DNA of 24,850 nt. It comes from Candidatus Eiseniibacteriota bacterium. Its GTDB lineage: Bacteria; JAFGKV01. The notes beneath the pieces are model-generated. The model searched no databases, had not been told where the DNA came from, and was given only the letters and a program-made list of their open reading frames with translations. Location: assembly GCA_025453925.1 (NCBI GenBank), contig JALOPK010000010.1:1-24850 (forward strand). Reading direction: 5' to 3'. Every line of letters begins with the position of its first letter. Position 1 is the stretch's first letter. A program made the translations under genes and the position numbers. Positions 16,965 through 24,850 of the stretch are shown here, piece after piece.

Positions 16965-16992
16965 ACAACGAGAGGGTCACCCTACCGTTACA
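16965..16992 (-). promoter_or_regulatory. ECF-type promoter upstream of the sigma gene
   Basis: On the minus strand TGTAAC (16992-16987) is followed after exactly 16 bp by CGTTGT (16970-16965). The layout fits known ECF promoters (AAC-containing -35, N16, CGT-type -10). Transcription would start near 16957, giving a leader of about 23 nt. This supports autoregulation by the adjacent sigma factor, an inference from pattern and position. Confidence 0.5.
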
Positions 16993-17262
16993 CGAGATGC
17001 GATCGTTGCTGTCCCCGGAGGCCGTCGTGCGACGGGATGGCCAAGACGACAGGGGGCCAAAGGCGCAGGAGGCGGGAGGAGTCAGGACATGGGAGAGAGG
17101 AGTGAGCATGGGACGGAACGGAGTCGGCAGTCGCCAATTGGCAGCCTTCCGATTGCGGAAGGCTGATTACGGAGCGCAGAATCCGGAGGGAAAACGGAGC
17201 AAGACGGTGTCAGCTCGCCTGGACTCCTTGCTTCTCACTCCAATCTCCTTGCCGGGCCCACT

Positions 17263-17290
17263 GTGAACTGTCAACCGTGAACGGTCAACA
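17263..17290. repeat. two-copy 14-bp tandem repeat
   Basis: GTGAACTGTCAACC (17263-17276) is followed directly by GTGAACGGTCAACA (17277-17290), with two differences. It lies 17 bp downstream of the transporter stop codon. Confidence 0.7.
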
Positions 17291-17306
17291 GCGAGCCCAG
17301 CGAGCC

Positions 17307-18593
17307 TCACGGGAACGAGGAGCGAATCAGGCCGTCCAACCCGCAGGCTCTGCCCAGGACGAAGAGCCCCGCCGACATCAGTGCGGCGGCGGGCACGGTC
17401 AAGAGCCATGAGCCGAAGATGTCCTGCGTGACTTTCCGGTTCACCGCGCCGAGCCCCCGGGCGAATCCGACGCCGATGATGGCCCCCACGATGGTGTGGG
17501 TCGTGGACACGGGAAGTTTGAGAAGGGTGCACGAGATCACGGTCGTCGCGGCAGCAAGGTCCGCGGCCACCCCACGGGTCGGCGTCAACTGAGTGATCTT
17601 GGTGCCGATCGTGAGCATGACCCGGTAGCCGTAGGTCGCAAGGCCCAGCACGATTCCGAAGCCTCCGAGACCAAGCAGCCAGAGGGGGGCCGCCGTTTTC
17701 ACGTCAACGGTTCCTCCCCGGATGATGTCGACCACCGCGGCGACTGGCCCGATGGCATTGGCCACATCGTTGGCGCCGTGGGCGAACGCGACGCTGCACG
17801 ACGTGATCACAACCAAGGGGGCGAAGGCGCACTCAATCGAGGCAAGCTGATCGGCGAGGGGAAATGTTTCGCGCGGCGTGAGCCTGCGCTTCAGGAACGG
17901 TCGAGCAGCCGCCGCGACCAGCACTCCCAACGCCACAGACAGGATCACCGCGGGCGCGCCGGTAGCCTCGAGGAAAGTCCCCTGCAGCTTGCGGCCAAGA
18001 CCCTTGAAGAGCGTGGAGAACACCACCGTGCCGACCACCGCGAAGACCACCAGAGGGGAGTAGCGGATGGCTGCCGAGATGGGCCGGGACTGCCCAAGAA
18101 TGAACCGGACCATCAGTTTGAAGATCAAGTAAGCCAGCAGTCCGCCCACGACCGGTGAGATGAACCAGCTTGCCACGATGGTGCCCATCTTGCCCCACGA
18201 GACCGCCGCCCACCCGGCTCCGACGACACCGAAGCCGGCGACCCCGCCGACGATGGCGTGCGTCGTCGAGACGGGAAGGCCGAACCACGTCGCAAGGTGC
18301 AGCCACAGAGCCGTGCCCAGTAGCGCGCACAACATGCCCAACGCCATCAACTCCGGCGTGGCGGAGAAGTTGGCTGGATCGACGATGCCGCGCCGGAGGG
18401 TGTCCGCGACGTGACCGCCAGCGAGCGTTGATCCCGCCACTTCGCAGAGTGCGCCGAAGAGGATCGCCTTGGGAATGGAAACTGCCCTCGCGCCGACGGC
18501 ATCCCCCATGGAGTTGGCAAAATCGTTGGCGCCGATTGTCCATGCCAAGTACAGGCCCAGCGCGACCGTCGCGCCGAGGAGCACGGTGACCAC
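17307..18593 (-). CDS. pit: inorganic phosphate transporter, PiT family
   Basis: A 428-residue integral membrane protein with about ten to eleven hydrophobic segments. Both PiT signatures are intact and duplicated: GANDFANSMG (near residue 21) and GANDVANAIGP (about 271). The paired LPVSTTHAIVGG and LPVSTTHTIVGA motifs are also present. The family moves phosphate with H+ or Na+. GTG at 18593 has GGGAG 10 nt upstream. The DUF47 gene ends 16 bp upstream on the same strand, a common pairing in which the DUF47 protein modulates Pit. Confidence 0.95.
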   Translation of the reverse strand: MVTVLLGATVALGLYLAWTIGANDFANSMGDAVGARAVSIPKAILFGALCEVAGSTLAGGHVADTLRRGIVDPANFSATPELMALGMLCALLGTALWLHLATWFGLPVSTTHAIVGGVAGFGVVGAGWAAVSWGKMGTIVASWFISPVVGGLLAYLIFKLMVRFILGQSRPISAAIRYSPLVVFAVVGTVVFSTLFKGLGRKLQGTFLEATGAPAVILSVALGVLVAAAARPFLKRRLTPRETFPLADQLASIECAFAPLVVITSCSVAFAHGANDVANAIGPVAAVVDIIRGGTVDVKTAAPLWLLGLGGFGIVLGLATYGYRVMLTIGTKITQLTPTRGVAADLAAATTVISCTLLKLPVSTTHTIVGAIIGVGFARGLGAVNRKVTQDIFGSWLLTVPAAALMSAGLFVLGRACGLDGLIRSSFP

Positions 18594-18609
18594 GAGATCG
18601 GTACTCCCG

Positions 18610-19287
18610 CTAACCCTTGACGATCATCTGGCGCAGGATGTCGCCGCTGTTCTCCGCTGCGTTTGCGATCCCGCTCAGAGACCGCAGCATCTTCTCATAG
18701 AAACTGATGGTGATGGGATCCAGTTGTTGCTCCAATTGGTAGATGTGTGTGCTCACTTTGCGCTGCAAGCGATCGGCCTTCCACTCCGCTTCGCCGAGAC
18801 CGCCGACGCGCTGAAGGATCAACTGAGCTTCCGCCCCCTTGAAGGATGCTTCCGCGAGCGCACCGAGTTCTTCCGCGGCGGTCATGAGCAGATCGCTCAC
18901 TGAGGTGATCTGGTCCACAAACTCCAGAAACTCCCGGACGAGTTCGGGGTGGATCTTGGTCTTTCGTATCAACAGCACCACCGAGAAGTCCTGCACGTAG
19001 TCAGCAACATCGTCGATGCTGTGGAGGTAGTGCTCCAAGTCTGCACGGTCTACGGGCATCATGTACTGGCGCGGCAACTGCTCCCGGATGGCATGCTTCA
19101 CCTGATCGGCTTCATACTCCAGCTTGCACACCAGATCCTGCAGGCGGTGGATCTCGTCGTGGTCCTCCCGGATGCATGCCTCCATGAGAGGCCGCACAAG
19201 CTTGACGCACTCGTGTACCTTCTTGGTGTGCTCGACCAGTGGACCAAACGGAGAGGTGCCGAAGAGCTTCTCGATGAGCCGTTTCAT
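18610..19287 (-). CDS. DUF47/PhoU-like phosphate transport regulator (TIGR00153 type)
   Basis: A 225-residue all-helical protein with the DUF47 pattern. It starts MKRLIEKLFGTSPFGPLVEHTKKV, then has LEYEADQVKHAIREQLPRQYMMPVDRADLEHYLHSIDDVADYVQDF. The acidic ExxxD and DxxxD positions match the metal-binding helices of PhoU-like proteins. It is directly upstream of pit in the same transcript. GGGAGAAG precedes the ATG. Confidence 0.92.
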   Translation of the reverse strand: MKRLIEKLFGTSPFGPLVEHTKKVHECVKLVRPLMEACIREDHDEIHRLQDLVCKLEYEADQVKHAIREQLPRQYMMPVDRADLEHYLHSIDDVADYVQDFSVVLLIRKTKIHPELVREFLEFVDQITSVSDLLMTAAEELGALAEASFKGAEAQLILQRVGGLGEAEWKADRLQRKVSTHIYQLEQQLDPITISFYEKMLRSLSGIANAAENSGDILRQMIVKG

Positions 19288-19488
19288 GTATCTTCTCCCA
19301 TGGAGTCGAATCAGGAGTCAGAGCGCATTCGCGATGAGGCGAACAGAGCCGTTCGGCCACCAAGGTCGGGTACGCGCCGGCTCTTGGCAACCCCTGATCG
19401 GGCGACTTCGGCGGAATAGTCTCCCGTGCGCCCGCGGGACGCCCGCAGGAACGGCTTTCCAGGAATCAAGCGACAAGGGGAGGTGGGT

Positions 19489-19794
19489 ATGATCAGGCAC
19501 ATCGTCATGTGGACGCTGAAGGAATCAGCCGACGGAAAGCCCAAGGCACAGAACGCAGTGCGGATGAGAGATGCCCTCGAGGGAATGCGCCCGCGTATCC
19601 CCGAGATCCTGCGGCTTGAGGTCGGGCTGAATGCCGTCCAGGGGCCGGAAGCATTCGACGTGGTTCTGGTCGCCGACTTCGCAACCCGCGACGACCTGGA
19701 ACGCTATCAGGCGCATCCCGCGCACGAGCAGGTCAAGGTCTTCGTCCGCACCGTTCGGGAGACCCGGGCGGTAGTCGACTACGAGGTTCCGTGA
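19489..19794 (+). CDS. Dabb (stress-response A/B barrel) domain protein
   Basis: A 101-residue protein beginning MIRHIVMWTLKESADG, the typical Dabb opening. It continues with IPEILRLEVGLNA, FDVVLVADFATRDDLERYQAHPAHEQVKVFV and VVDYEV, which cover the full ferredoxin-like barrel. ATG at 19489 follows GGAGG by 5 nt. Such proteins usually dimerise; function is generally unknown. It diverges from the phosphate operon and is followed by a hairpin. Confidence 0.88.
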   Translation: MIRHIVMWTLKESADGKPKAQNAVRMRDALEGMRPRIPEILRLEVGLNAVQGPEAFDVVLVADFATRDDLERYQAHPAHEQVKVFVRTVRETRAVVDYEVP

Positions 19795-19814
19795 GGCGGA
19801 TAGCGGCCTCACGG
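19789..19814 (+). terminator. possible hairpin terminator overlapping the Dabb stop codon
   Basis: CCGTGAGGC (19789-19797) and GCCTCACGG (19806-19814) form a perfect 9-bp stem with an 8-nt loop. The TGA stop lies inside the 5' arm. No T-run follows, so a Rho-independent role is unproven. Confidence 0.4.
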
Positions 19815-19945
19815 AGAGAATCCTCATGCTCCGCAAGGGGTATACTGAGTGATCTCCCGACCTCGCAGGGATGACCCCAGGCCCTTGCCGTCCAACCGCG
19901 CGACTTCCAGATGGCACGCGCGCACATCGAAGTAGAGGGGACGTG

Positions 19946-21022
19946 ATGGCTGACTTTCACGAACTCGCCCAGTATGCCCCCGGCCGGTGCATGCGATGCA
20001 TCCCGCGGAGAGGGTGGTACACAAAGGGGGAGGAGCGCCTTCTCCCTGAGGTGTGGAGGCCCATCTCCGTGCATCCCAGGTGGTCGCCGGTCCCGTGGAT
20101 CGGCCAGCAGGCGGGGGTGCCCGTCATCGCATTCTGTTCCATCTGCGAGTCTCTATGGTACATCCTCTACGACAGGAATGAAGATGCCTACCTCCCTTCG
20201 GGGCTTCCTCCGGGGATCGACACGGTACTGCGGACGGACGGAAGGCTGGGAGATGTGTGGCCTCTGGTCGCGATGGAGGACCCTGCGGTGAAGGGCTTGG
20301 TCAGCAGCTACTTCTCGCATGCCGAGTATGACCATGAACTGGCCGCCCGGATCATTATCTCACGTATCGCCGCCCAGGAACTGAGCCGATGGGAGGCGGA
20401 GCGCCTGGTGTACTTCCTTCGGGGCGTGGTGTGCGGCGGGCAATTGAAGCGGCCGGGGCGTCCAATCCGCATTCCCTCGCTTGCGCCGCTCATCGCTCTA
20501 CTCGCTCGCGACGATGTGTGGTGCGATGGCTGGGACACCGCGTACGACAAGGTGAAGGTACGGGACTTCATTGATGACATAGTTACCACTGCCTTCGGGC
20601 CGGCTTCAGGGCGGGCGTCCTGCTGGGTGCGTACGCGTGATGTTGACCGGGACACGCTCCAGTCGATGGTCGGGCCCACCAACCGGCGACGCCGCGCTGC
20701 GGAGCGGCTGGAACGCGCGGTTGGTGAAGGGCGCCCGGGCCTTGCCCGTGAGGCATTGGCCGACTTCGATAAAGTGGCGGGTCAAGCACATGCGCCGTTG
20801 GCGCCGTCGGAGATAGAAGGACTCGTCGGGGCGCTGGCGGCCATGGAACAAAGGGCCCACGATGAGGGTCAGGGCAGTCGTTGGAGCTTCCTCTGCGGTC
20901 ACACGAGGGCCATGCTGACGACCTTGTGGTGTTGCCACCGCATTCCCACCGCATGCGCCGATCTGGTCCGGGAGGCAGTCGGCCGAGATGACCTGCCTAC
21001 CCCACGGGAGGGCCAACCATGA
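19946..21022 (+). CDS. protein of unknown function with two N-terminal CxxC pairs
   Basis: ATG at 19946 has GAGGGG 5 nt upstream and gives 358 residues. CMRC (C15, C18) and CSIC (C64, C67) are spaced as a long-looped zinc ribbon. The rest is mainly helical, with AARIIISRIAAQELSRWEAERLVYFLRGVVCGG in the middle, an Arg-rich stretch near 250 (TNRRRRAAERLERAV) and a helical end. No signal peptide or membrane segment is seen. I do not recognise the family. Neighbours are unrelated by function, so context does not help. Confidence 0.8.
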   Translation: MADFHELAQYAPGRCMRCIPRRGWYTKGEERLLPEVWRPISVHPRWSPVPWIGQQAGVPVIAFCSICESLWYILYDRNEDAYLPSGLPPGIDTVLRTDGRLGDVWPLVAMEDPAVKGLVSSYFSHAEYDHELAARIIISRIAAQELSRWEAERLVYFLRGVVCGGQLKRPGRPIRIPSLAPLIALLARDDVWCDGWDTAYDKVKVRDFIDDIVTTAFGPASGRASCWVRTRDVDRDTLQSMVGPTNRRRRAAERLERAVGEGRPGLAREALADFDKVAGQAHAPLAPSEIEGLVGALAAMEQRAHDEGQGSRWSFLCGHTRAMLTTLWCCHRIPTACADLVREAVGRDDLPTPREGQP

Positions 21023-21359
21023 ATGCTCGGTCAGTTCCCGGAAGGGCCGGCATCGGATGAGTGTTCGGACTGCGTGCTGTTGGTTCTTGCCATACGATCG
21101 TCACCACGGGAACTGCGGCGCCCGGACCGGCGTGATTATCGCGTCTCGGGCGGTGTTGGTCGCCTGCGACCCGCAGTCGTGAAGGTCATTGACGCGAGTA
21201 TGCCCTCCAGAGTATGATCGTCAGCAGGCGGGCGAGTCATTCGTGCGCGGTCCGTTACTGCCGTCAGTCCACCGGGGCCGCCGGCGTGTCCCGGCTCGCT
21301 CTCGATCAGAACGAGGCATCACGCCAGCAGTGAGTTACGTCCGCACTCAGGGAGGTGCC
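21023..21359 (+). other. 337-bp gap with a doubtful 64-codon frame
   Basis: A frame at 21023-21217 starts with ATG immediately after the preceding TGA, with GGGAGGG 10 nt upstream, and contains ECSDC. It lacks other recognisable features and I do not call it a gene. The remainder contains no clear promoter or RNA. Confidence 0.3.
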
Positions 21360-22451
21360 GTGGAACACAGTCGCATATCATGTGTGCCAAAGCGGCAAAT
21401 AGCCGTAGTGGCGTTTCTCGTCCTGATGTCGCTCCCTCGACCGTCGTTGGGTAGTGATCGCAGTCCGGGAACACCGGATTTCGCGGGGAACCCGCAAGGC
21501 GGGTCCGCAGATCTGCAACCGACAGGCGCCGGGCTTCTCCGCGCAGTTATTGAGGATTCCGTACTGGCCCGACGCGTGCTGGTGCTGGAACGACCGGGTG
21601 ACACGCTGACCTTCACCATGGCCGAACTGGCGGCGTCACCCCTGTGCATGGAGGGCCGGGGCGGTTTCACGACCTCCGCCGGCACTGAAGTCACTGGGAC
21701 ATGGGCGGGCATCAGCCTGCCGGATCTGCTCACGCAATGGGCCGGCCTCAAAGGATCGCAGTCCCTCACGTTCATTGCCGATGATGGCTACCGGATGGCA
21801 TTCGATGGCAGCGAGATACTGGACCGACGCCAGGGCACCTGGATCCTGGCGATGGTGCGCGATGGCGTGCCCATCCCGGCGGCCATGGGGCCGGTCCGGG
21901 CGATCAAGGTGGGGCGCGCAACCCCGCTGGTCACCGGCCACCTTTCGGTCCAAGGCATCAGCACCATCCGAGTCAGCGGCGTCTCGACTCCGTCGTTCTC
22001 GCTGGCCATGCGGGGCAGCATGAATGTGGACGTCGACAGGCAGACGCTGCAGAGTTGCGTGAGCTGCCACAGCGCGCGCGTAAGCGGGGGCCCGGGCAGC
22101 GGCTCAGCCGAGTACGACGGCGTTCCCCTCTATCGTCTCCTGGCGTTCTCCGACGATTCCCTGTATGCTCCCCATCGGCAGGACAGTGCGGTTCTTTCCT
22201 ACCAGCGGCAACTCGCCGTGGCGGGGTATGGCGTGGAGGTGCGTTCCGTGACGGGAGAGACGATCACCCTTGATTCGCGGATCCTCGATCGAAGCAACCA
22301 TGTCATTCTCGCGCTGTATCGCGCGGGGGACGATTTGACGGATGATGAGGCGCCGGTGCTGGTGGCCGGCCCGGAGGAATCTGGTTCGGAACCGGGGGCG
22401 GCCCTCAAGGTCATCCCTCGCGTCACATCGCTGACGCTTCAGATGCCCTGA
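21360..22451 (+). CDS. exported molybdopterin-oxidoreductase-like protein with a CxxCH haem motif
   Basis: GTG at 21360 has GGGAGG just upstream. The 363-residue product has a signal peptide or anchor (about 12-31, QIAVVAFLVLMSLPRPSLG). Residues about 65-215 resemble the sulfite-oxidase-type molybdopterin-binding fold (FTMAELAASPLC, TWAGISLPDLL, FIADDGYRMAF, GPVRAIKV). That stretch appears again in degenerate form at about 225-363 (YDGVPLYRLL, VEVRSVTGETITLD, APVLVAGPE). Between them lies QSCVSCHSA (C233, C236, H237), a c-type haem attachment motif. I cannot confirm that the cofactor-binding Cys of true molybdoenzymes is present, so it may be an electron carrier or a degenerate paralogue. Confidence 0.72.
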   Translation: MEHSRISCVPKRQIAVVAFLVLMSLPRPSLGSDRSPGTPDFAGNPQGGSADLQPTGAGLLRAVIEDSVLARRVLVLERPGDTLTFTMAELAASPLCMEGRGGFTTSAGTEVTGTWAGISLPDLLTQWAGLKGSQSLTFIADDGYRMAFDGSEILDRRQGTWILAMVRDGVPIPAAMGPVRAIKVGRATPLVTGHLSVQGISTIRVSGVSTPSFSLAMRGSMNVDVDRQTLQSCVSCHSARVSGGPGSGSAEYDGVPLYRLLAFSDDSLYAPHRQDSAVLSYQRQLAVAGYGVEVRSVTGETITLDSRILDRSNHVILALYRAGDDLTDDEAPVLVAGPEESGSEPGAALKVIPRVTSLTLQMP

Positions 22452-22696
22452 CCGTAGCGGCACGCGCACCCAGCCGGAGTGCATGCCGCGGAGTTGGCAT
22501 GGGCAGAGCGGGGAGTGCTACCTTCAACGGCGTCATGATCGACCGAGCCCCGGCTCCTCCACGGCACTATTCTAATATTAGAATAGTGCCCATCCGTTGC
22601 CTTCAGGACTATTGGATCCGGTTTCCTGCCATACGTTCCGCAACGACACGGCGGACGATGGGCACGGCTCTTCGATGGATGACGGGGCTCTGTGGC
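22452..22696. other. convergent intergenic region
   Basis: It contains a weak hairpin (CATGCC 22482-22487 with GGCATG 22496-22501) and the perfect AT-rich palindrome at 22563-22590. No gene is supported. Confidence 0.5.
22563..22590. promoter_or_regulatory. perfect 28-bp AT-rich palindrome
   Basis: Two 14-bp arms (GGCACTATTCTAAT and its exact complement) meet without a spacer. About two thirds of the bases are A/T, unlike the surrounding GC-rich sequence. It is about 110 bp from the stop codons of both convergent neighbours. As DNA it fits a dimeric repressor operator; as RNA it forms a 12-bp stem with an AUAU loop and could stop transcription from both sides. Confidence 0.6.
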
Positions 22697-23995
22697 TCAG
22701 GATGCCGGCAGGTCGGTTCGTCGGCGCTTCTGCCCTCGATGTGGCGACCGCCGGCGAGCCCCTTCGCCAGTGAGCGGCGCGTCGCGGCTGCCTCGCCGCC
22801 GGAACGCCTCAGCCAGTCCGCCGGCGGCGGTTTCACGGTAACGGGGCGAAAGGTCGCGGCCCGTTTCCAGCATGACCCGCACGACCTCATCGAACGAGAT
22901 GTGATGGTGACCGTCCGTGAGCAAAGCGAAATCCGCGGAGGCCAGCGCACGTGATGCGGCGAATACGTTGCGCTCGATGCAGGGGATCTGCACTAACCCT
23001 CCCACGGGGTCGCACGTGAGCCCCAGGTGGTGCTCGAGGCCTGTCTCCGCCGCATACTCGATCTGCCGCAACGATGCCCCGAGCATCTTCGCGGCCGCCC
23101 CGGCCGCCATGGCGCAGGCCGTGCCGATCTCGCCCTGACAGCCGACCTCGGCGCCGGAGATGGACCCGTTGTGCTTCACGATGTTGCCGAGCAACCCTGC
23201 GGTGGCGAGGGCCCGCACCACCGTGTCCTCACCGCAGTCAGTCTCCTCCTGCATGGAGCGGAGCACGGCGGGAAGCACTCCCGCCGCGCCACACGTCGGC
23301 GCGGTGACGATCTCGCCGCCCGCCGCATTCTCCTCGGCGACGGCAAGGGCATAGGCCGATATCACCCTGCGTCGCTTGAAGTAGGGGCTCGACTCTGCCG
23401 CCCGCCGGTAGAACGACCACGCACGGCGGGGTAGCCCCAGCGGGCCGGGGAGCACGCCTTCGGCGTGAAGGCCGCGGTCGATGGCTGCCGCCATCACACG
23501 CCAAACCTCCCGGAGGAACCCCCAGATCTCCTCCCCTTCGCACTCTGCGACGTACTCCCAGAAGGCCAGGCCCCGCCGTTCGCAGTCCTGGAGGATGTCG
23601 TTCATCGTCGCATGGCCATATGTGCCGGAGGCGACCGTCTTCTCGCCCTCTTCGCGGATTGCGCCGCCGCCGACACTGTAGCCCTGCCATGACCCCAGCA
23701 TCCTTCCTGTCGTATCGAACGCCTCGAACCGCATGCCGTTGGGATGCTCGGGGAGGGTCTCGCCGGGACGCCACACAATCTCCACGGGCTGGGGCGCCAG
23801 TGCCTCCCTGATGGCGGGATCGGCAAGGTGGCCCTTTCCCGTCGCGGCGAGACTGCCGAACAGCGTCGCGCGGAAGCCCCGGGCATCGGGATGGCGTTCC
23901 CTGAATGAGATGGCGGCTGCACGCGGCCCCATGGTATGGCTGCTGGAGGGCCCCCGGCCGATGCGGAAGAGTTCTCGAATCGAATCCATCATCAT
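22697..23995 (-). CDS. sdaA: L-serine ammonia-lyase, [4Fe-4S], single chain
   Basis: A 432-residue protein with both halves of the iron-sulfur serine dehydratase. The beta half starts [24 protein letters not shown]. The alpha half has [38 protein letters not shown] and [21 protein letters not shown]286, C328 and C339 have the 42- and 11-residue spacing of the known cluster ligands. It converts L-serine to pyruvate and ammonia. Three in-frame ATGs (23995, 23992, 23989) follow GGAGAGG; 23992 has the most usual spacing. The C-terminal 30 residues are Arg-rich and likely unstructured. Confidence 0.95.
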   Translation of the reverse strand: MMMDSIRELFRIGRGPSSSHTMGPRAAAISFRERHPDARGFRATLFGSLAATGKGHLADPAIREALAPQPVEIVWRPGETLPEHPNGMRFEAFDTTGRMLGSWQGYSVGGGAIREEGEKTVASGTYGHATMNDILQDCERRGLAFWEYVAECEGEEIWGFLREVWRVMAAAIDRGLHAEGVLPGPLGLPRRAWSFYRRAAESSPYFKRRRVISAYALAVAEENAAGGEIVTAPTCGAAGVLPAVLRSMQEETDCGEDTVVRALATAGLLGNIVKHNGSISGAEVGCQGEIGTACAMAAGAAAKMLGASLRQIEYAAETGLEHHLGLTCDPVGGLVQIPCIERNVFAASRALASADFALLTDGHHHISFDEVVRVMLETGRDLSPRYRETAAGGLAEAFRRRGSRDAPLTGEGARRRSPHRGQKRRRTDLPAS

Positions 23996-24104
23996 ACCTC
24001 TCCGTCTGCTTCGGGCCGCATGGAGTGAGCGTGTCCTCTGTCCAGCACCTTGGGCTCGTCCAATCAGAGACCGATGTCAGCGCCGGAACTCCTCATTGCG
24101 GGAG

Positions 24105-24314
24105 TCACGCGCTTCTCTTCGGCTCGTATGCGTCGCATTCGAATTCGATCTCTCCCTGCTGGTCCAGACGATTGAGGGCGCACGGGATCTCCTCGCTCGG
24201 GTCATCGCCCTTCGCGCAGGAACGGCAGAGCGCCGGCTTCTCGACCAGTTCGGGATCCAGCTCGGCCCCATCATCGTCGAAGTATCGTGGCTGGTCGGCG
24301 GTGTCTCCTCTCAT
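24105..24314 (-). CDS. small four-cysteine protein
   Basis: A 69-residue protein with ATG at 24314 and AGGAGG 5 nt upstream. Four Cys (C30, C33, C45, C60) in CRSC, PCALNRLDQQ and FECDAY suggest a metal-binding knuckle. The N-terminus is acidic. It lies 21 bp downstream of the acetyltransferase on the same strand, so the two are probably cotranscribed. Function unknown. Confidence 0.75.
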   Translation of the reverse strand: MRGDTADQPRYFDDDGAELDPELVEKPALCRSCAKGDDPSEEIPCALNRLDQQGEIEFECDAYEPKRSA

Positions 24315-24335
24315 CTTGCCCTCCTGGGGCGCCCG

Positions 24336-24850
24336 CTAGAGTTTCCGTTTCATGAACACGGCGATCTCGCCATCCGGCCAGTCGTCATTCGTGTAGTAAG
24401 AGAGGTCGATGCCCTCGACCGTGAAGCCCATCCTGCGGTAGAACCGGATGGCGGGCACGTTGGTGTTCTGGGTCTCGCAGATCATGATGCGAAGTCCCGC
24501 CGCCCGGGCCCGGCGGGCGAGATCCTCCATCAGCACCGTTCCGATTCCCTGCCCCTTGCGACGCTCCGCCACATGAAACTCCCACACCCAGAGGCTCCTG
24601 TTCCATTCCTGGGCTTCCGCCAGGGACACGCCGACCAGCGCCTCGCCTTCATCCACGCCGAGGCAGAACTCCCCCGGCACCATGCGCCGGTATCGCTCCA
24701 GGCTCTCCGCATCCGGAGGGGCGAACTGCTTGCGGTAGGGTGTGGCCAGCGTTGCCAACGTCATAGTGAACGTGACTCCCGCCTCGGTCTCCTCCCGGGC
24801 GATCTCGTAGCGGGCATCGCTGACATACCCGCCGTGGAGCAGGCACAGGA
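24336..24850 (-). CDS. GNAT family N-acetyltransferase, 5' end outside window
   Basis: The frame is open to the right edge. An internal ATG at 24764 exists, but the upstream residues (GGYVSDARYEIAREETEAGVTF) fit the N-terminal part of this GNAT group and no good ribosome site precedes 24764. I therefore treat the gene as truncated. The acetyl-CoA motif A is clear (RRKGQGIGTVLMEDLARRA), followed by ICETQNTNVPAIRFYRRMGFTVEGID. The family transfers acetyl groups to amines; the WNRSLWVWEFHV segment recalls streptothricin-acetyltransferase-like members, but the substrate is not determined. Confidence 0.85.
   Translation of the reverse strand, partial: LCLLHGGYVSDARYEIAREETEAGVTFTMTLATLATPYRKQFAPPDAESLERYRRMVPGEFCLGVDEGEALVGVSLAEAQEWNRSLWVWEFHVAERRKGQGIGTVLMEDLARRARAAGLRIMICETQNTNVPAIRFYRRMGFTVEGIDLSYYTNDDWPDGEIAVFMKRKL

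Larger units (their letters stand above)
16935..17306. other. 372-bp intergenic region with palindromes and a tandem repeat
   Basis: It holds the ECF promoter (16965-16992), the palindrome GCCAATTGGC (17133-17142), and a dyad CAGCCTTCC/GGAAGGCTG (17142-17150 with 17157-17165, loop gattgc). It also holds the 14-bp tandem repeat at 17263-17290. The dyad could be a terminator for the phosphate transporter operon, which ends at 17307 on the minus strand. I saw no gene. Confidence 0.5.

Noticed and set aside
1-24850. tRNA, rRNA, CRISPR array, insertion sequence or prophage
   Set aside because: No T-loop-like tRNA signature in intergenic regions, no regularly spaced repeats outside the GVYG coding repeat, and no complete transposase or integrase was found by eye.

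Overview
The window is GC-rich and densely coded, with strong AGGAGG-type ribosome sites. It has no rRNA, tRNA, CRISPR or insertion sequence that I can see. Several features suggest a member of the FCB-like candidate phyla (Eisenbacteria/Krumholzibacteria-like): a large secreted papain-like protease ending in what looks like a C-terminal sorting domain, beta-helix and FN3-tailed secreted proteins, a GVYG-repeat surface protein, and single-chain [4Fe-4S] serine dehydratase. This placement is inference from protein style, not a phylogenetic result.

Left part (1-7720). A partial secreted cysteine protease (minus strand, leaves the left edge) diverges from a plus-strand cluster: a thioredoxin-fold secreted protein, a beta-helix secreted protein, a DUF2135-type lipoprotein and a SplB-like radical SAM protein. 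The first two genes are each interrupted by one in-frame TGA. In both, the TGA is followed by Pro-x-Cys, and a stem-loop with a GGU-containing apical loop starts its loop 20 nt after the TGA. In the thioredoxin-like gene the TGA sits exactly at the first Cys of the CxxC motif. I read both as candidate selenoproteins (UxxC) with bacterial SECIS elements. The beta-helix one would be an unusual, probably undescribed, selenoprotein class. A near-consensus sigma-70 promoter and a hairpin leader precede the cluster.

Middle part (7749-16934). Genes here are a small HTH protein, a 670-residue GVYG-repeat secreted protein, a secreted dienelactone hydrolase, a glyoxalase/VOC protein with a zinc-ribbon partner, RmuC, an OsmC-like protein, and an operon of ECF sigma factor, membrane protein and double-PDZ secreted protein. 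The sigma operon is preceded by an ECF-type promoter (TGTAAC, 16 bp, CGTTGT), which suggests autoregulation.

Right part (17307-24850). A DUF47/PhoU-like regulator and a PiT phosphate transporter form an operon. They are followed by a Dabb-domain protein, an unknown protein with two CxxC pairs, a secreted oxidoreductase-like protein with a CxxCH haem motif, L-serine dehydratase, a small four-Cys protein and a GNAT acetyltransferase cut by the right edge. A perfect 28-bp AT-rich palindrome lies between the convergent oxidoreductase-like and serine dehydratase genes.
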